A DNA stretch of 64,000 nucleotides from Nitrospirota bacterium (GTDB lineage Bacteria > Nitrospirota > Thermodesulfovibrionia > Thermodesulfovibrionales > JdFR-88). This document shows, piece by piece, positions 8,349 to 17,469 of the stretch. A program made the translations under genes and the position numbers. The notes beneath the pieces are model-generated. The model had not been told where the DNA came from. It saw only the letters and a program-made list of their open reading frames with translations, and did not search any database. The stretch is from the NCBI GenBank assembly GCA_021813405.1, contig JAKAKS010000043.1, positions 19,083 to 83,082 on the forward strand, written 5' to 3'. How positions within the stretch are numbered: the first letter of the stretch is position 1; the number at the start of each line of letters is the position of its first letter.

Positions 8349-8507
8349 TGGCGCGGCGTTGGCCTTTTGCCGTATTCATATGAGCCGCGCGGCACAGCCC
8401 TGAATTAACCGAAGCAAGACAAGGCCTAATCGCACGCGAACACCGCACGCAAAAAAAGAGCATAACTTGAAATATTGAATTCAGGCATAGCGGCAAACGC
8501 CGCTGCA
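8349..8507 (+). repeat. Dispersed intergenic repeat, copy A
   Basis: About 159 bases aligning along its whole length with copy B (15396-15554, opposite strand) and over its last three quarters with copy C (16265-16386). Shared blocks include GGCGCGGCGTTGGCC, GAGCCGCGCGGCACAG, ACCGAAGCAAGAC, CGAACACCGC followed by an A-run, and GAATTCAGGCAT followed by a CGGC..GCCG palindrome. There is no coding potential consistent across copies. Confidence 0.8.
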
Positions 8508-8530
8508 AACGGCAAAAAAGGATTCCGGAC

Positions 8531-8549
8531 AAGCCGGAATGACAGAGCA
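8531..8549. repeat. 19-base repeat (second copy at 18630-18648)
   Basis: AAGCCGGAATGACAGAGCA is identical in both places, followed in each by similar sequence ending GAAATCT. Short CGGAATGACA-type intergenic repeats are widespread in bacterial genomes; here it directly follows repeat copy A. Confidence 0.6.
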
Positions 8550-8690
8550 AAGAAATCTTCTTTTACAGGCGGAAAATCAGAATATACAATAAGCATGCCG
8601 CCACCCGTCTTTAATGTATTGTTTTCCACCGGGTTTACCGCTCGCCCGCCTTTTGCCCCAGCCCATGCCCATTTGTTATGATAAGTCATT

Positions 8691-11303
8691 ATGGGTCAAT
8701 CATTTCTAAGCAAGATATTCGGTACAAAAAACGACCGGGAACTCAAGCGCGTCCTGCCCATTGTGGAGCGGATAAACGCGCTGGAACCGTCTTTTTCGGG
8801 GCTTTCGGATGATGCGTTGCGGGGAAAAACGGACGAATTCAGGAAACGCCTGCAAAACGGCGAAACACTGGACGATTTATTGCCGGAGGCCTTTGCGGCC
8901 GTCCGCGAAGCCGCAAAAAGAACGCTGGGCATGCGGCATTTCGACGTTCAGCTTATCGGCGGCACCGTTTTGCACCACGGCAAGATAGCCGAAATGAAGA
9001 CTGGCGAAGGCAAAACCCTTGTGGCCACCCTGCCCGTCTATTTAAACGCGCTGGACGGCAGGGGCGTTCACGTTGTAACCGTAAACGACTACCTTGCCAA
9101 AAGGGACGCCCACTGGATGTCCCCCGTTTACGAGTTCCTGGGCATGAAGGTTGGCGTTATCGTCCACGGGCTTACCGACGAGCAGCGGCAGCAGAACTAC
9201 GGGGCCGACATCACCTACGGCACCAATAACGAGTTCGGTTTTGACTATCTCCGGGACAACATGAAATACGCCATCGAACAGTATGTGCAGAGGCCGCTTA
9301 ACTACGCCATAGTGGACGAGGTGGACAGCATACTTATAGACGAGGCCAGGACGCCGCTTATAATATCCGGCCCTTCCGAGGAGTCCACGGACAAATATTA
9401 CAAGATAAACAGGATAATACCCAGCCTGAAGCCCGAAGAGGATTTTACCCTGGAAGAGAAGAACAAAAACGTTATTCTCACGGACGAGGGCAACTCCAAG
9501 GTGGAAAGGATGCTTGGGCTGGGCAATCTTTACGACGCAGGCAATATAGAGCTTGTCCATCACGTTTTGCAGGGCCTGAGGGCCCACCACATGTTTAAAA
9601 GGGACGTGGATTACGTGGTAAAGGACGGCGAAGTAATGATAGTGGACGAGTTCACGGGCAGGCTGATGCCGGGCCGCCGCTGGTCCGACGGGCTGCACCA
9701 GGCGATAGAGGCCAAGGAGAACGTGAAGATTGAAAACGAGAACCAGACCCTGGCCACGATCACATTCCAGAACTACTTTCGCATGTACAATAAGCTTGCG
9801 GGCATGACGGGAACGGCGGATACGGAGGCGGAGGAGTTCGCCAAGATATATAACCTGGACGTCATGGTAATACCCACCCACAGGCCCATGGTTAGGCAGG
9901 ACAATTCGGACCTCATATATAAAAATGAGAAGGCCAAGTTCAATGCCATCGTAAACCAGATAGAGGAACTCCACAAAAAAGGCCAGCCGGTGCTGGTTGG
10001 CACAATTTCCATTGAAAAATCGGAGCTTCTAAGCGGGCTTTTAAAGCGAAAAGGCATAAAGCACGCCGTGCTTAACGCAAAATACCACGAGCGCGAGGCG
10101 GAGATTGTGGCCCAGGCCGGGCGAAGCGGCGCGGTGACCATAGCAACCAACATGGCCGGAAGAGGCACGGATATAGTGCTGGGCGGCAACCCCGAAGGCA
10201 CTGTCAGGGACATGCTGGCAGGCAAGGAGGACCCGGCGCCCGAAGAAGTGCAGGCCGCAAAGGAACGCGCAAAGGCCGCCTGCGCCGCAGACAAGGAAAA
10301 TGTGCTTAAGGCTGGCGGCCTGTTCATACTGGGCACGGAAAGACACGAATCCCGCCGGATAGACAACCAGCTGCGCGGGCGCTCCGGCAGGCAGGGCGAC
10401 CCCGGCGAATCCCGGTTTTACCTTTCGCTTGGCGACGACCTGATGCGGATATTCGGCTCCGACAAGCTGCACGGCATAATGGACCGCCTGGGCATGGAAG
10501 AGGAAGTGCCCATAGAAAACAGGCTGGTTTCAAAGGCGGTGGAAAACGCGCAGAAGAAGGTTGAAGCGCACAACTTCGATATAAGAAAACAGCTTATTGA
10601 ATACGACGACGTTATGAACAAGCAGCGCACCGAGATTTACGCCTTCCGGCGTGAGATACTGACCGGCGGTGAAAGCCTCCAGGAGCGCATAAACCAGATG
10701 CTGGAAGAGGCCGTGGACGAGCTGCTTTACACCTATTGCCCGGAAGACAAGCACGCCGACGAATGGGACATGAAAGGCCTGAAGGACGCGGTTTATGGCA
10801 CATTCTCCCTCCATCTGGACACAGAGCCGGCCGGACGGGATGAGATGTTTGAAAAGACGCTTCAGGCCCTCAAGGCCCATTACCTTGAAAGGGAAACAGA
10901 GCTGGGTGCAGATCTAATGCGCTTTATCGAGAAGACCACCCTTCTTCAGGTGGTGGACACGCACTGGAAGGACCACCTGCTGGCAATGGACCACCTGCGC
11001 GAAGGAATAGGCCTGCGGGGCTATGCCCAAAGGGACCCCCTTACTGAGTACAAGAAAGAGGCGTTCGACTTTTTCGAGCAGATGTACATGAGGATCAGCA
11101 GCGAAACACTGAGCAGGATATTCAAGGTACAGGTGCGCACCGAAAGGGAAGTCCAGAGAACGGAAAAAAACAGGAATATCATTTACAATAGAGGCGACGG
11201 AACGGACCAGACCGTCAGAAAGGACAAGAAAGTCGGCAGAAACGACCCCTGTCCATGCGGAAGCGGCAAGAAATACAAAAAATGCTGCGGAGTAAGCGGC
11301 TGA
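8691..11303 (+). CDS. secA: Preprotein translocase ATPase SecA
   Basis: An 870-residue SecA that drives protein export through SecYEG. Motifs: N-terminal [14 protein letters not shown], Walker [34 protein letters not shown], helicase motif [24 protein letters not shown], and a C-terminal zinc-binding SEC-C motif [17 protein letters not shown]. Full length. The ATG at 8691 has no obvious ribosome site. Its stop overlaps the start of the downstream diguanylate cyclase. Confidence 0.98.
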   Translation: MGQSFLSKIFGTKNDRELKRVLPIVERINALEPSFSGLSDDALRGKTDEFRKRLQNGETLDDLLPEAFAAVREAAKRTLGMRHFDVQLIGGTVLHHGKIAEMKTGEGKTLVATLPVYLNALDGRGVHVVTVNDYLAKRDAHWMSPVYEFLGMKVGVIVHGLTDEQRQQNYGADITYGTNNEFGFDYLRDNMKYAIEQYVQRPLNYAIVDEVDSILIDEARTPLIISGPSEESTDKYYKINRIIPSLKPEEDFTLEEKNKNVILTDEGNSKVERMLGLGNLYDAGNIELVHHVLQGLRAHHMFKRDVDYVVKDGEVMIVDEFTGRLMPGRRWSDGLHQAIEAKENVKIENENQTLATITFQNYFRMYNKLAGMTGTADTEAEEFAKIYNLDVMVIPTHRPMVRQDNSDLIYKNEKAKFNAIVNQIEELHKKGQPVLVGTISIEKSELLSGLLKRKGIKHAVLNAKYHEREAEIVAQAGRSGAVTIATNMAGRGTDIVLGGNPEGTVRDMLAGKEDPAPEEVQAAKERAKAACAADKENVLKAGGLFILGTERHESRRIDNQLRGRSGRQGDPGESRFYLSLGDDLMRIFGSDKLHGIMDRLGMEEEVPIENRLVSKAVENAQKKVEAHNFDIRKQLIEYDDVMNKQRTEIYAFRREILTGGESLQERINQMLEEAVDELLYTYCPEDKHADEWDMKGLKDAVYGTFSLHLDTEPAGRDEMFEKTLQALKAHYLERETELGADLMRFIEKTTLLQVVDTHWKDHLLAMDHLREGIGLRGYAQRDPLTEYKKEAFDFFEQMYMRISSETLSRIFKVQVRTEREVQRTEKNRNIIYNRGDGTDQTVRKDKKVGRNDPCPCGSGKKYKKCCGVSG

Positions 11304-12691
11304 TGCTGCTGCTTATCGGGCCTGGCCTTGATTCGTTCCGCGAGCCACTGGAATCCAGGGGCTACAAAATCGGGAGTTTCACATCATTTGAAAAGGCCAT
11401 CTCCGAGGTCCCGAATTGCAGCGCCATCATTATTGACGGCATAGATTACGCGTCGCTTAAAAAACTCCAGTCCGCCTCAAAGGGCAAGCCAAAGATTCAT
11501 GTGTCTTTTTCCGGCAGGCCAAGGCGTTCCGTGCTTGGAGAGCCGCTTGCATATCATCTTCAGAATCCAAGCCCGGAGGAGCTTGCCGCCGTAATAAAGC
11601 GCTCGATAAAAGATACCGGCACCGTTGCGCAAATAGCAACCCTGAAAGAGCGCAATACGGGGCTTGAAAGCGATCTCAGGTTTTTAGACGACCTCAACAA
11701 GGTGCTGAACTCCGCCGCGGACCAGAGCGCCGTTCTCTCGTTTTTAATAAAGAAATTCATGGAGCGCACAGGGGCCGAAAACTGCGCCATGTACCTTTTG
11801 AACACCGAAACAGGCGAGCTTTGCATGGAAGACAAGGCGGGGCCTGCGTGGACTGCCGCGGCACGCGTAAACATGCCTGTTAAGGGCGAGAGTGTGCAGG
11901 CGGAGGTGGTACGGACCTTAAAGCCCATGCTAATAAATTCCAGCGATTCCCGTATGGGGCACAAACTGGAGCGCGGAATAAGGCACATGACCAAGTCCTA
12001 CATATGCCTGCCGATGAAAAGCCGCGGCAAAGGCCTTGGCGCGATAGAGCTTATCAATAAAAAAGGCGGCGAGTTCACCAGGAAGGATTTGGCCGATATC
12101 CTCCGCTTTACCGACTACATTTCGCTTGCGGTGGAGAGGGCCGTGCTGTATGAAAAAATGCAGGAGCTTGTTATCACGGATGATCTTACAAAACTCTTCA
12201 ACACCAGATACATGATAAGGAGCATAGAGACCGAGGTCCTCAGAAGCAAGCGCTACGGCAATTCCGTGAGCCTGATATTCATGGACATAGATTACTTCAA
12301 GGAAGTAAACGACAATTACGGGCACCTTATCGGCAGCAAGCTTCTGGTGGAGATGGGCCAGTTCATGCTTAAGAATTTAAGAGAGCTGGACGTGGTTGCC
12401 AGATACGGCGGGGACGAATTCGTGATAATACTGCCGCAGACCAACCCTCAAAAGGCCGTGCAGACCGCGGAAAGACTGAGGCGCTCCCTGGAACAGCACG
12501 TCTTCCTGAAAAAGGAAGGCTATAATCTGAAGGTTACGGCCAGCTTTGGAGTGGCTTCCTACCCCGAAAGCGCCGGCAGCAGGGAGGAACTGATCAGGCT
12601 GGCGGACGAGGCCATGTACAAGGTAAAGCACCGCACCAGAAACGGCGTTTACGCCATAGCGGAGCCGGCCCCAAACCATACCGTGGAATAA
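11303..12691 (+). CDS. GAF-GGDEF diguanylate cyclase with receiver-like N-terminus
   Basis: About 462 residues: an N-terminal ~110-residue segment resembling a degenerate receiver domain (LLLIGPGLDSFREPLESRGYKIGSFTSFEKA), a GAF domain (about 140-290) and a C-terminal GGDEF domain with DDLTKLFNTRYM, FMDIDYFKEVND and RYGGDEFVIILPQ. The active-site GGDEF is intact, and the inhibitory I-site RxxD (RELD) sits exactly five residues before it, so this should be an active, product-inhibited c-di-GMP synthase. I chose the ATG overlapping the secA stop (TGATG); an in-frame ATG at 11282 would add seven residues. It is in line with secA and the MglA-like gene. Confidence 0.9.
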   Translation: MLLLIGPGLDSFREPLESRGYKIGSFTSFEKAISEVPNCSAIIIDGIDYASLKKLQSASKGKPKIHVSFSGRPRRSVLGEPLAYHLQNPSPEELAAVIKRSIKDTGTVAQIATLKERNTGLESDLRFLDDLNKVLNSAADQSAVLSFLIKKFMERTGAENCAMYLLNTETGELCMEDKAGPAWTAAARVNMPVKGESVQAEVVRTLKPMLINSSDSRMGHKLERGIRHMTKSYICLPMKSRGKGLGAIELINKKGGEFTRKDLADILRFTDYISLAVERAVLYEKMQELVITDDLTKLFNTRYMIRSIETEVLRSKRYGNSVSLIFMDIDYFKEVNDNYGHLIGSKLLVEMGQFMLKNLRELDVVARYGGDEFVIILPQTNPQKAVQTAERLRRSLEQHVFLKKEGYNLKVTASFGVASYPESAGSREELIRLADEAMYKVKHRTRNGVYAIAEPAPNHTVE

Positions 12692-12700
12692 TGGAAACAT

Positions 12701-14218
12701 ATGTCACTGGTTAATTACGCAACAAATGAATTGACCCTGAAGATCGTCTATTACGGCCCGGGGCTCTCCGGCAAAACAACAAACCTGCAATACCTTCACT
12801 CGAAGATACCGTCAGCAAAAAAAGGGAAACTCCTTTCGCTGGCCACGGAGTCCGACCGGACGCTTTTTTTCGACTTCCTGCCTGTGGAGCTGGGCAAGAT
12901 AAAGGACTTTACCGTCAAAATCCAGCTATATACCGTACCGGGGCAGGTGCGCTATAACGCCACCCGCAAGCTTGTGCTGAGGGGGGCGGACGCCGTGGTG
13001 TTCGTGGCCGATTCGCAGACCGAGATGATGGAGGCCAATATAGAGAGCTACGCCAACATGATTGACAATCTACGGGAAAACTCCCTGGACCCCGGCGATA
13101 TCCCGGTTGTGCTTCAATATAACAAGCGCGACCTGGGCAACGCCGCCCCCATAGACACGCTCAACAAGGCGTTAAACCCCAAAGGCGTGCAGGTTTTCAT
13201 GGCGGAAGCCATACACGGGACAGGCGTTGAAGAAACGTTTCAGGCCACGGTAAGGGTGCTGCTTGCAGACTTCAACCAAAAGATCAAACGCGGCCCCGCC
13301 GCCAAAATGCCGCCTCCCAAAAAAGAGGCCCCGGCGCCTGAAATTCTGCACGGTTCGGAGCAATACTCCGAATGGCGCGGCACGCCTGAAGCCCCTGCCG
13401 GTAAAAACAGGAAACCAGCGCAGCCAAAACCGGCGGAACCTGTAATCCCGGCACCCGAAGAGACGGAAACAACCACGCCCGAAGCCGTCCTGGCCGGTTT
13501 CGAGTTCCAGACAGACTGGTCCTTCCAGTCCGAAACGGACATAACGGAAGCCGATGTTATTGGCGGCCTCCCGGAATCAATCGATATTATGGAAGCGGAA
13601 GCCGTGGAGATAGAGGAGATGCCACCCCCCGCTTGTGAAGAGGCCGGGAAACCGGAACCGGAAACAACACCGGAAACTGCAGCCAGGCCAAAACAAGAAA
13701 TCGGGATAAAACCGGCAGCAACGGAAAAGGCCGGAGAAAAGGCGGATATCGCCACGCCTGTTGAAAGACCAGGCGAAGGAAAAACTGTACGCGTAGTGGC
13801 CGAAGCGCCTCCACCCGCCATATCCAGGGAAGATATCAGAGAGGAAATACGCTTAAGGACAGAGGCGCTGGAATTGCAGCTTTCAGATATAACTACGGCC
13901 ATCGTTTCGCTCCAAAAGGCGGTCTCCGATCTTTCGGCAAAAGTAGACGGGCTTGACGTAAATGGCAGCGAAACCGGCCATGCCGTGGATATAGATATCT
14001 CCGGCATGGCCTCAAAGCTGGAAGAGGCAATCGATGTGCGCCTTAAAGACATATTCAAAGACACCTTGCCGCCCGGCGCATTCAAAGACACGCTCAGATT
14101 GCTCCGGGAGTTAAAAATGTCCCAGGGCGATATCCTCACTACCCTGGAGAAAATGACAACCGCCCAGAAGGAGCCCAGAAAGAAATCCGGGTTCTTCAGG
14201 CGCGGCGACGACGATTAG
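12701..14218 (+). CDS. MglA-like small GTPase with long Pro-rich and coiled-coil C-terminal extension
   Basis: The first ~195 residues are an MglA-type Ras-like GTPase: P-loop YYGPGLSGKTTN, G3 region LYTVPGQVRYN, G4 QYNKRDLG and ending VRVLLADFNQK. Typical MglA stops there. This protein continues for about 310 residues: a Pro/Glu/Ala-rich linker (about 200-365), then a region with heptad-like character (ALELQLSDITTAIVSLQKAV, about 385-430) and a basic end (KKSGFFRRGDDD). MglA controls polarity and motility; the extension may hold a partner or self-associate. No Roadblock/MglB gene is adjacent. It begins 9 bases after the diguanylate cyclase. Confidence 0.88.
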   Translation: MSLVNYATNELTLKIVYYGPGLSGKTTNLQYLHSKIPSAKKGKLLSLATESDRTLFFDFLPVELGKIKDFTVKIQLYTVPGQVRYNATRKLVLRGADAVVFVADSQTEMMEANIESYANMIDNLRENSLDPGDIPVVLQYNKRDLGNAAPIDTLNKALNPKGVQVFMAEAIHGTGVEETFQATVRVLLADFNQKIKRGPAAKMPPPKKEAPAPEILHGSEQYSEWRGTPEAPAGKNRKPAQPKPAEPVIPAPEETETTTPEAVLAGFEFQTDWSFQSETDITEADVIGGLPESIDIMEAEAVEIEEMPPPACEEAGKPEPETTPETAARPKQEIGIKPAATEKAGEKADIATPVERPGEGKTVRVVAEAPPPAISREDIREEIRLRTEALELQLSDITTAIVSLQKAVSDLSAKVDGLDVNGSETGHAVDIDISGMASKLEEAIDVRLKDIFKDTLPPGAFKDTLRLLRELKMSQGDILTTLEKMTTAQKEPRKKSGFFRRGDDD

Positions 14219-14360
14219 GCCCTTTTTTACCCCTTAAATTCCAGACTCTTGCGGGATCCTGCTGGTATATGGCTTGCTCCCAAAGAAGCCACCCCAGCGC
14301 AAAGCGGCCAGCGGCTTCGTTTCTGGCACTCTCGATTCTTTTTACCAATGCCCAATATGT

Positions 14361-14407
14361 CCTCTGTTTTTTTAGGGGCGGCGTTCGTCTGCGCCAGGGG
14401 CAAGGCA
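14361..14407 (-). repeat. Degenerate partial copy (D) of the dispersed intergenic repeat
   Basis: On the minus strand it reads GGCGCAGACGAACGCCGCCC followed by an A7 run, matching the core CGCAGTCGAACACCGCCC plus A-run of copies B and C. Flanks do not align well, so this is a weak, eroded copy. Confidence 0.4.
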
Positions 14408-14499
14408 AACCAACAGCCAACAAACGGCGTCCTTTTCCCTACAAAAAACCCTGAAGCACCAGATTTCAACAGTCCCTCTTGCCTCTGCTATCATTTGAT

Positions 14500-15387
14500 A
14501 TGCCCTCCTACGCTATAGTGGTCCATGGCGGGGTTGGTTCCCCACCGGGGCTTTATGACGGATGCCAGCAGGCATGCGAGGCGGGTTTTAAGATTCTTAA
14601 AAACCGGGGGAGTGCTCTCGACGCCGTTGTTGCGGCAGTCCGGATGATGGAGGATGACGGAAGGTTCAATGCCGGCCGCGGCTCCGTATTGAGACTGGAC
14701 GGCAAGACTATTGAGATGGACGCATCCGTTATGGACTCCGGTGGCGGCATCGGCGCGGTGGCCGCGATAAGGGGCGTAAAAAACCCTGTGCTTGTTGCAA
14801 GGGAGGTTTACAGCTCACCACATGCGATGCTTGCTGGCGAAGGGGCCATACGGTTTGCGCGGGCTAAAGGGTTCCCTTATTACAGGCGTATAACCGAAGC
14901 CGCCCGTCTGCGGCATAAAAAAAATATAGAGGCGTTACTGAATGGAAAATTGCCGCGCTGGAAAGGGAAGCGCGTTGAGGATTTCTGGAATTTCCAGGCC
15001 TCTATTGGCCGGACAATAAACGCCTGCGATACAGTGGGCGCAGTGGCGCTGGATAGCAAGGGAAAGTTTGCCGTGGCAAGTTCAACGGGCGGGGCCTCCG
15101 CGATGCTTCTGGGCAGAGTTGGCGACACACCGATAACAGGCTGCGGATTTTACGCCGGCCCGGAAGGCGCAATCGCTTCAACCGGAATAGGCGAAGAGAT
15201 CATAAAAAGAATGCTGGCAAAAACTGTTTATGACAAGGCGGCTTCAGGGCCAGGGCTTGAAAAGGCCTGCGCGGAAGAAATTTCCAGGTTCCACAAGAAC
15301 ATCCCGGTTGGGGTGATAGCCATAAGCAGGTCCGGCCCGGCGGTTGCGGCCAACAGGCAGATGGCCTGGGCGAAATTGATTATTTAA
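14500..15387 (+). CDS. Isoaspartyl peptidase / type III (plant-type) L-asparaginase
   Basis: A 295-residue N-terminal-nucleophile hydrolase. Family signatures: AIVVHGGVG at the start, FNAGRGSVLRLDGKTIEMDASVMD, the autocleavage/nucleophile site NACDTVGAVALDSKG (Thr in DTVG) and ASSTGG. It is made as one chain that self-cleaves before the Thr and degrades isoaspartyl dipeptides or asparagine in the cytoplasm. The ATG at 14500 is chosen over an upstream TTG at 14479 because the conserved fold begins immediately after it. It stands alone between two non-coding stretches. Confidence 0.92.
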   Translation: MPSYAIVVHGGVGSPPGLYDGCQQACEAGFKILKNRGSALDAVVAAVRMMEDDGRFNAGRGSVLRLDGKTIEMDASVMDSGGGIGAVAAIRGVKNPVLVAREVYSSPHAMLAGEGAIRFARAKGFPYYRRITEAARLRHKKNIEALLNGKLPRWKGKRVEDFWNFQASIGRTINACDTVGAVALDSKGKFAVASSTGGASAMLLGRVGDTPITGCGFYAGPEGAIASTGIGEEIIKRMLAKTVYDKAASGPGLEKACAEEISRFHKNIPVGVIAISRSGPAVAANRQMAWAKLII

Positions 15388-15395
15388 CCCGCCCC

Positions 15396-15554
15396 TGCGG
15401 CGGCGTTCGCCGGCATGCCTGAATTCGTATTTACAAGTTTTGTTTTTTTTACTGGGCGGTGTTCGACTGCGTCCGGCCTCGTCTTGCTTCGGTAAATTCA
15501 AGGTCTGTGCCGGGCGGCTCACATGAATACGGCAAACGGCCAACGCCGCGCCAC
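15396..15554 (-). repeat. Dispersed intergenic repeat, copy B (inverted relative to A and C)
   Basis: The reverse complement aligns with copy A over the full ~159 bases and with copy C over about 120 bases. It shares GGCGCGGCGTTGGCC, TTTGCCGTATTCAT, ACCGAAGCAAGACGAGGCC, the AACACCGCCC plus A-run core and GAATTCAGGCATGCCGGCG. Copies B and C lie on either side of the CHRD gene in opposite orientation. Confidence 0.8.
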
Positions 15555-15630
15555 AGGGCCGATACGGCTAAATCCCAACACTTTTTCGCTCTTATTTCCC
15601 TTATTTGGAAGCCGGAACGCCTCTGCCCTC

Positions 15631-15658
15631 TTTACATTCTGCCAGCCGTTGTTATTAT
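15631..15658 (+). promoter_or_regulatory. Sigma-70-type promoter of the CHRD gene
   Basis: TTTACA and TATTAT, each one mismatch from consensus, are separated by 16 bases and lie about 55 bases before the start codon. Confidence 0.5.
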
Positions 15659-15712
15659 TTAAAAAGCAGAAGATTTTCCTGCCACTTTGCAACCCTGAAA
15701 GGAGAAATAATT

Positions 15713-16195
15713 ATGAAAGCACCAAGGAAATTGCTTATCCTCATGGCCGCGCTGGCTATTGTATTTGCCGGCACGTCCGCGGGGGCTTTCAAGCTAATGA
15801 GCAGATATGCTGTGAAACTGGCCGGGCATGACGAAACGCCGCCCGTTTCAACCAAGGCAACTGGCATAGCCTACATAAGGCGCATAGCGCACGACACAAA
15901 ACTCTCATACATACTGAAAGTGAGGGACATTACGGGCGTTACCATGGCGCACTTGCACCTTGCCCCCAAGGGGCAGGAAGGCCCCCCTGTGGCGGACCTC
16001 TACAAAGGGCCTGAAAAGAAAGGCAAGTTCAGCGGCACGCTTGCCAAAGGCACAATAACGGACAAGGACCTGACAGGGCCCATGCAGGGCAAGACCATTA
16101 AAGACCTGATAAAAGAGATCAAAGGCGGCAACGTCTATGTAAACGTGCACACGGCGGCCCACCCGAACGGGGAAATAAGGGGGCAGATAAAATAA
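15713..16195 (+). CDS. Secreted CHRD-domain protein
   Basis: A 160-residue protein with a signal peptide (KLLILMAALAIVFAGTSAGA) followed by one CHRD domain: YAVKLAGHDETPPVSTKATGIA, LSYILKVRDITGVTMAHLHLA and the end VNVHTAAHPNGEIRGQIK. CHRD domains are all-beta, often extracytoplasmic, with conserved His and Asn residues; their function in bacteria is unsettled. The ATG follows AAAGGAG. It appears monocistronic, flanked by inverted copies of the intergenic repeat. Confidence 0.9.
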   Translation: MKAPRKLLILMAALAIVFAGTSAGAFKLMSRYAVKLAGHDETPPVSTKATGIAYIRRIAHDTKLSYILKVRDITGVTMAHLHLAPKGQEGPPVADLYKGPEKKGKFSGTLAKGTITDKDLTGPMQGKTIKDLIKEIKGGNVYVNVHTAAHPNGEIRGQIK

Positions 16196-16497
16196 TATAC
16201 TCCTCCGGTTTACGCATAATTTATTCCCGCAAGTCCGCCGTACCCGCAAGGCGGGGTGGGTAGTGAGCCGCGCGGCACAGCCTTTAATTTATTGAAGCGA
16301 CGAGGCCGGACGCAGTCGAACACCGCCCCGCGAAAAAAAGGAAAAACTCAAATAAGAGGGCCAGGCATATCGGCGAATGCCGCCGGAAAACGGAACAAAA
16401 ATGGGCCCGGCCCGGAATCAAGCTGGAATAGCAATCAGGTGATTAAACCGGATAAGCATACAAAATAAAACGAACCTGTTTCAAAATTGATCAGGTT
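16196..16497. other. Intergenic region with repeat copy C and the hemB terminator
   Basis: About 300 bases between convergent genes. It contains repeat copy C (16265-16386) and the hemB terminator hairpin at its right end. A GAACACCGCC-centred open frame across it is just the repeat and is not a gene. Confidence 0.7.
16265..16386 (+). repeat. Dispersed intergenic repeat, copy C (5'-shortened)
   Basis: Aligns with copy A from GAGCCGCGCGGCACAGCC onward and with the reverse complement of copy B, especially GACGAGGCCGGACGCAG, CGAACACCGCCC plus A7 and CAGGCAT..CGGCGAA..GCCG. It lacks the first ~38 bases (the GGCGCGGCGTTGGCC block). Confidence 0.75.
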
Positions 16498-16498
16498 C
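16460..16498 (-). terminator. Rho-independent terminator of hemB
   Basis: On the minus strand GAACCTG and CAGGTTC form a 7-base stem starting at the last base of the hemB stop codon, followed by GTTTTATTTTG. Confidence 0.65.
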
Positions 16499-17469
16499 TA
16501 TCTGTTGAGGACTTTGGCCGCGTCCTTGGCGAAGTAAGTAAGAATAAGGTCCGCGCCGGCCCGCTTGATGGACACCAGGCTCTCCATCATCACGCGCTCT
16601 TCATCTATCCAGCCAAGCCGGCCGGCCGCCTTCACCAGGCTGTATTCGCCGCTTACGTTGTATGCGGCAACAGGAAGGTCAAAGGCGCCCTTTATGTCGG
16701 AGATTATGTCCAGATAGGCGAGAGCCGGTTTCACCATTACGATGTCCGCCCCCTCCTCTATATCCAGGGCCACTTCCCTGATGGCCTCGCGCCTGTTGGG
16801 CGGGTCCATCTGGTAGGAGCGCCTGTCGCCAAACTGCGGCGTGGATTCCGCCGCCTCACGGAAAGGCCCGTAAAAGGCGGAGGCATACTTGGCCGCATAG
16901 CTCATCACAGGTATATTGGAATGGCCTTCTTCGTCCAGGGCCTCGCGTATCGCGCCCACCCTGCCGTCCATCATGTCAGAAGGGGCCACCATGTCCGCCC
17001 CGGCTTTCGCATGGGACAATGCCTCGCGGACAAGAAGATCTACCGTGGGGTCGTTTAAAACCTCCCCATGCTCCACTACGCCGCAATGCCCGTGGCTGGT
17101 GTACTCGCACAGACATACGTCGGTTATCACGTACATGTCCGGGACAGAGTCCTTAACCGCCCTGATTGCCCGCTGCACTATGCCGTTGCCGTCGTATGCG
17201 CCGGAGCCTGTATCGTCCTTAACATCCGGAATGCCAAACAGGATGACCGAACGTATGCCAAGCAAAAAAGCCTCTTTCACGTTTTTTACGGTCTCGTCCA
17301 CGGACTCCTGGTAGCAGCCGGGCATGGAAGATACTTCTTTCCTTACCCCTTTGCCTTCAACAACAAATAGCGGGTAAATGAAATCGGAAGGAACAAGCCT
17401 GGTCTCCCGGAGCATCTCCCGGATGACCTCGTTCTTCCTGAGCCTCCTCGGCCTTTGCAAAGGGAACAT
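16498..17469 (-). CDS. hemB: Delta-aminolevulinic acid dehydratase (porphobilinogen synthase)
   Basis: A 323-residue enzyme condensing two 5-aminolevulinate molecules to porphobilinogen, feeding haem and cobalamin synthesis. Visible are the zinc-type Cys cluster [14 protein letters not shown], the active-site lysine regions [20 protein letters not shown] and [13 protein letters not shown], and YNVSGEYS. The ATG at 17469 overlaps the stop of the upstream HesB-like gene (TGATG), which fixes both ends and suggests translational coupling. A longer TTG start lies inside the upstream gene and is not favoured. The Cys motif indicates a zinc-dependent form. Confidence 0.96.
   Translation of the reverse strand: MFPLQRPRRLRKNEVIREMLRETRLVPSDFIYPLFVVEGKGVRKEVSSMPGCYQESVDETVKNVKEAFLLGIRSVILFGIPDVKDDTGSGAYDGNGIVQRAIRAVKDSVPDMYVITDVCLCEYTSHGHCGVVEHGEVLNDPTVDLLVREALSHAKAGADMVAPSDMMDGRVGAIREALDEEGHSNIPVMSYAAKYASAFYGPFREAAESTPQFGDRRSYQMDPPNRREAIREVALDIEEGADIVMVKPALAYLDIISDIKGAFDLPVAAYNVSGEYSLVKAAGRLGWIDEERVMMESLVSIKRAGADLILTYFAKDAAKVLNR

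Larger units (their letters stand above)
7893..8690. other. Intergenic region of about 800 bases without a convincing gene
   Basis: No open frame here has family resemblance or a good start. It holds an oligo-T tract just after cdd (7910-7917), a strong hairpin with T6 at 8090-8141, a GGGGAA/TTCCCC stem at 8147-8163, repeat copy A at 8349-8507 and the short GGAATGACAGAG-type repeat at 8531-8549. No recognisable Shine-Dalgarno site precedes secA. Confidence 0.7.
15388..15712. other. Intergenic region holding repeat copy B and a promoter
   Basis: About 325 bases. The first half is repeat copy B; the second half contains a sigma-70-like promoter at 15631-15658 and the AAAGGAG ribosome site of the CHRD gene. 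No gene is visible. Confidence 0.7.

Noticed and set aside
16256..16468. 70-codon frame over repeat copy C
   Set aside because: The frame is not kept in copies A and B; it is a by-product of the repeat.
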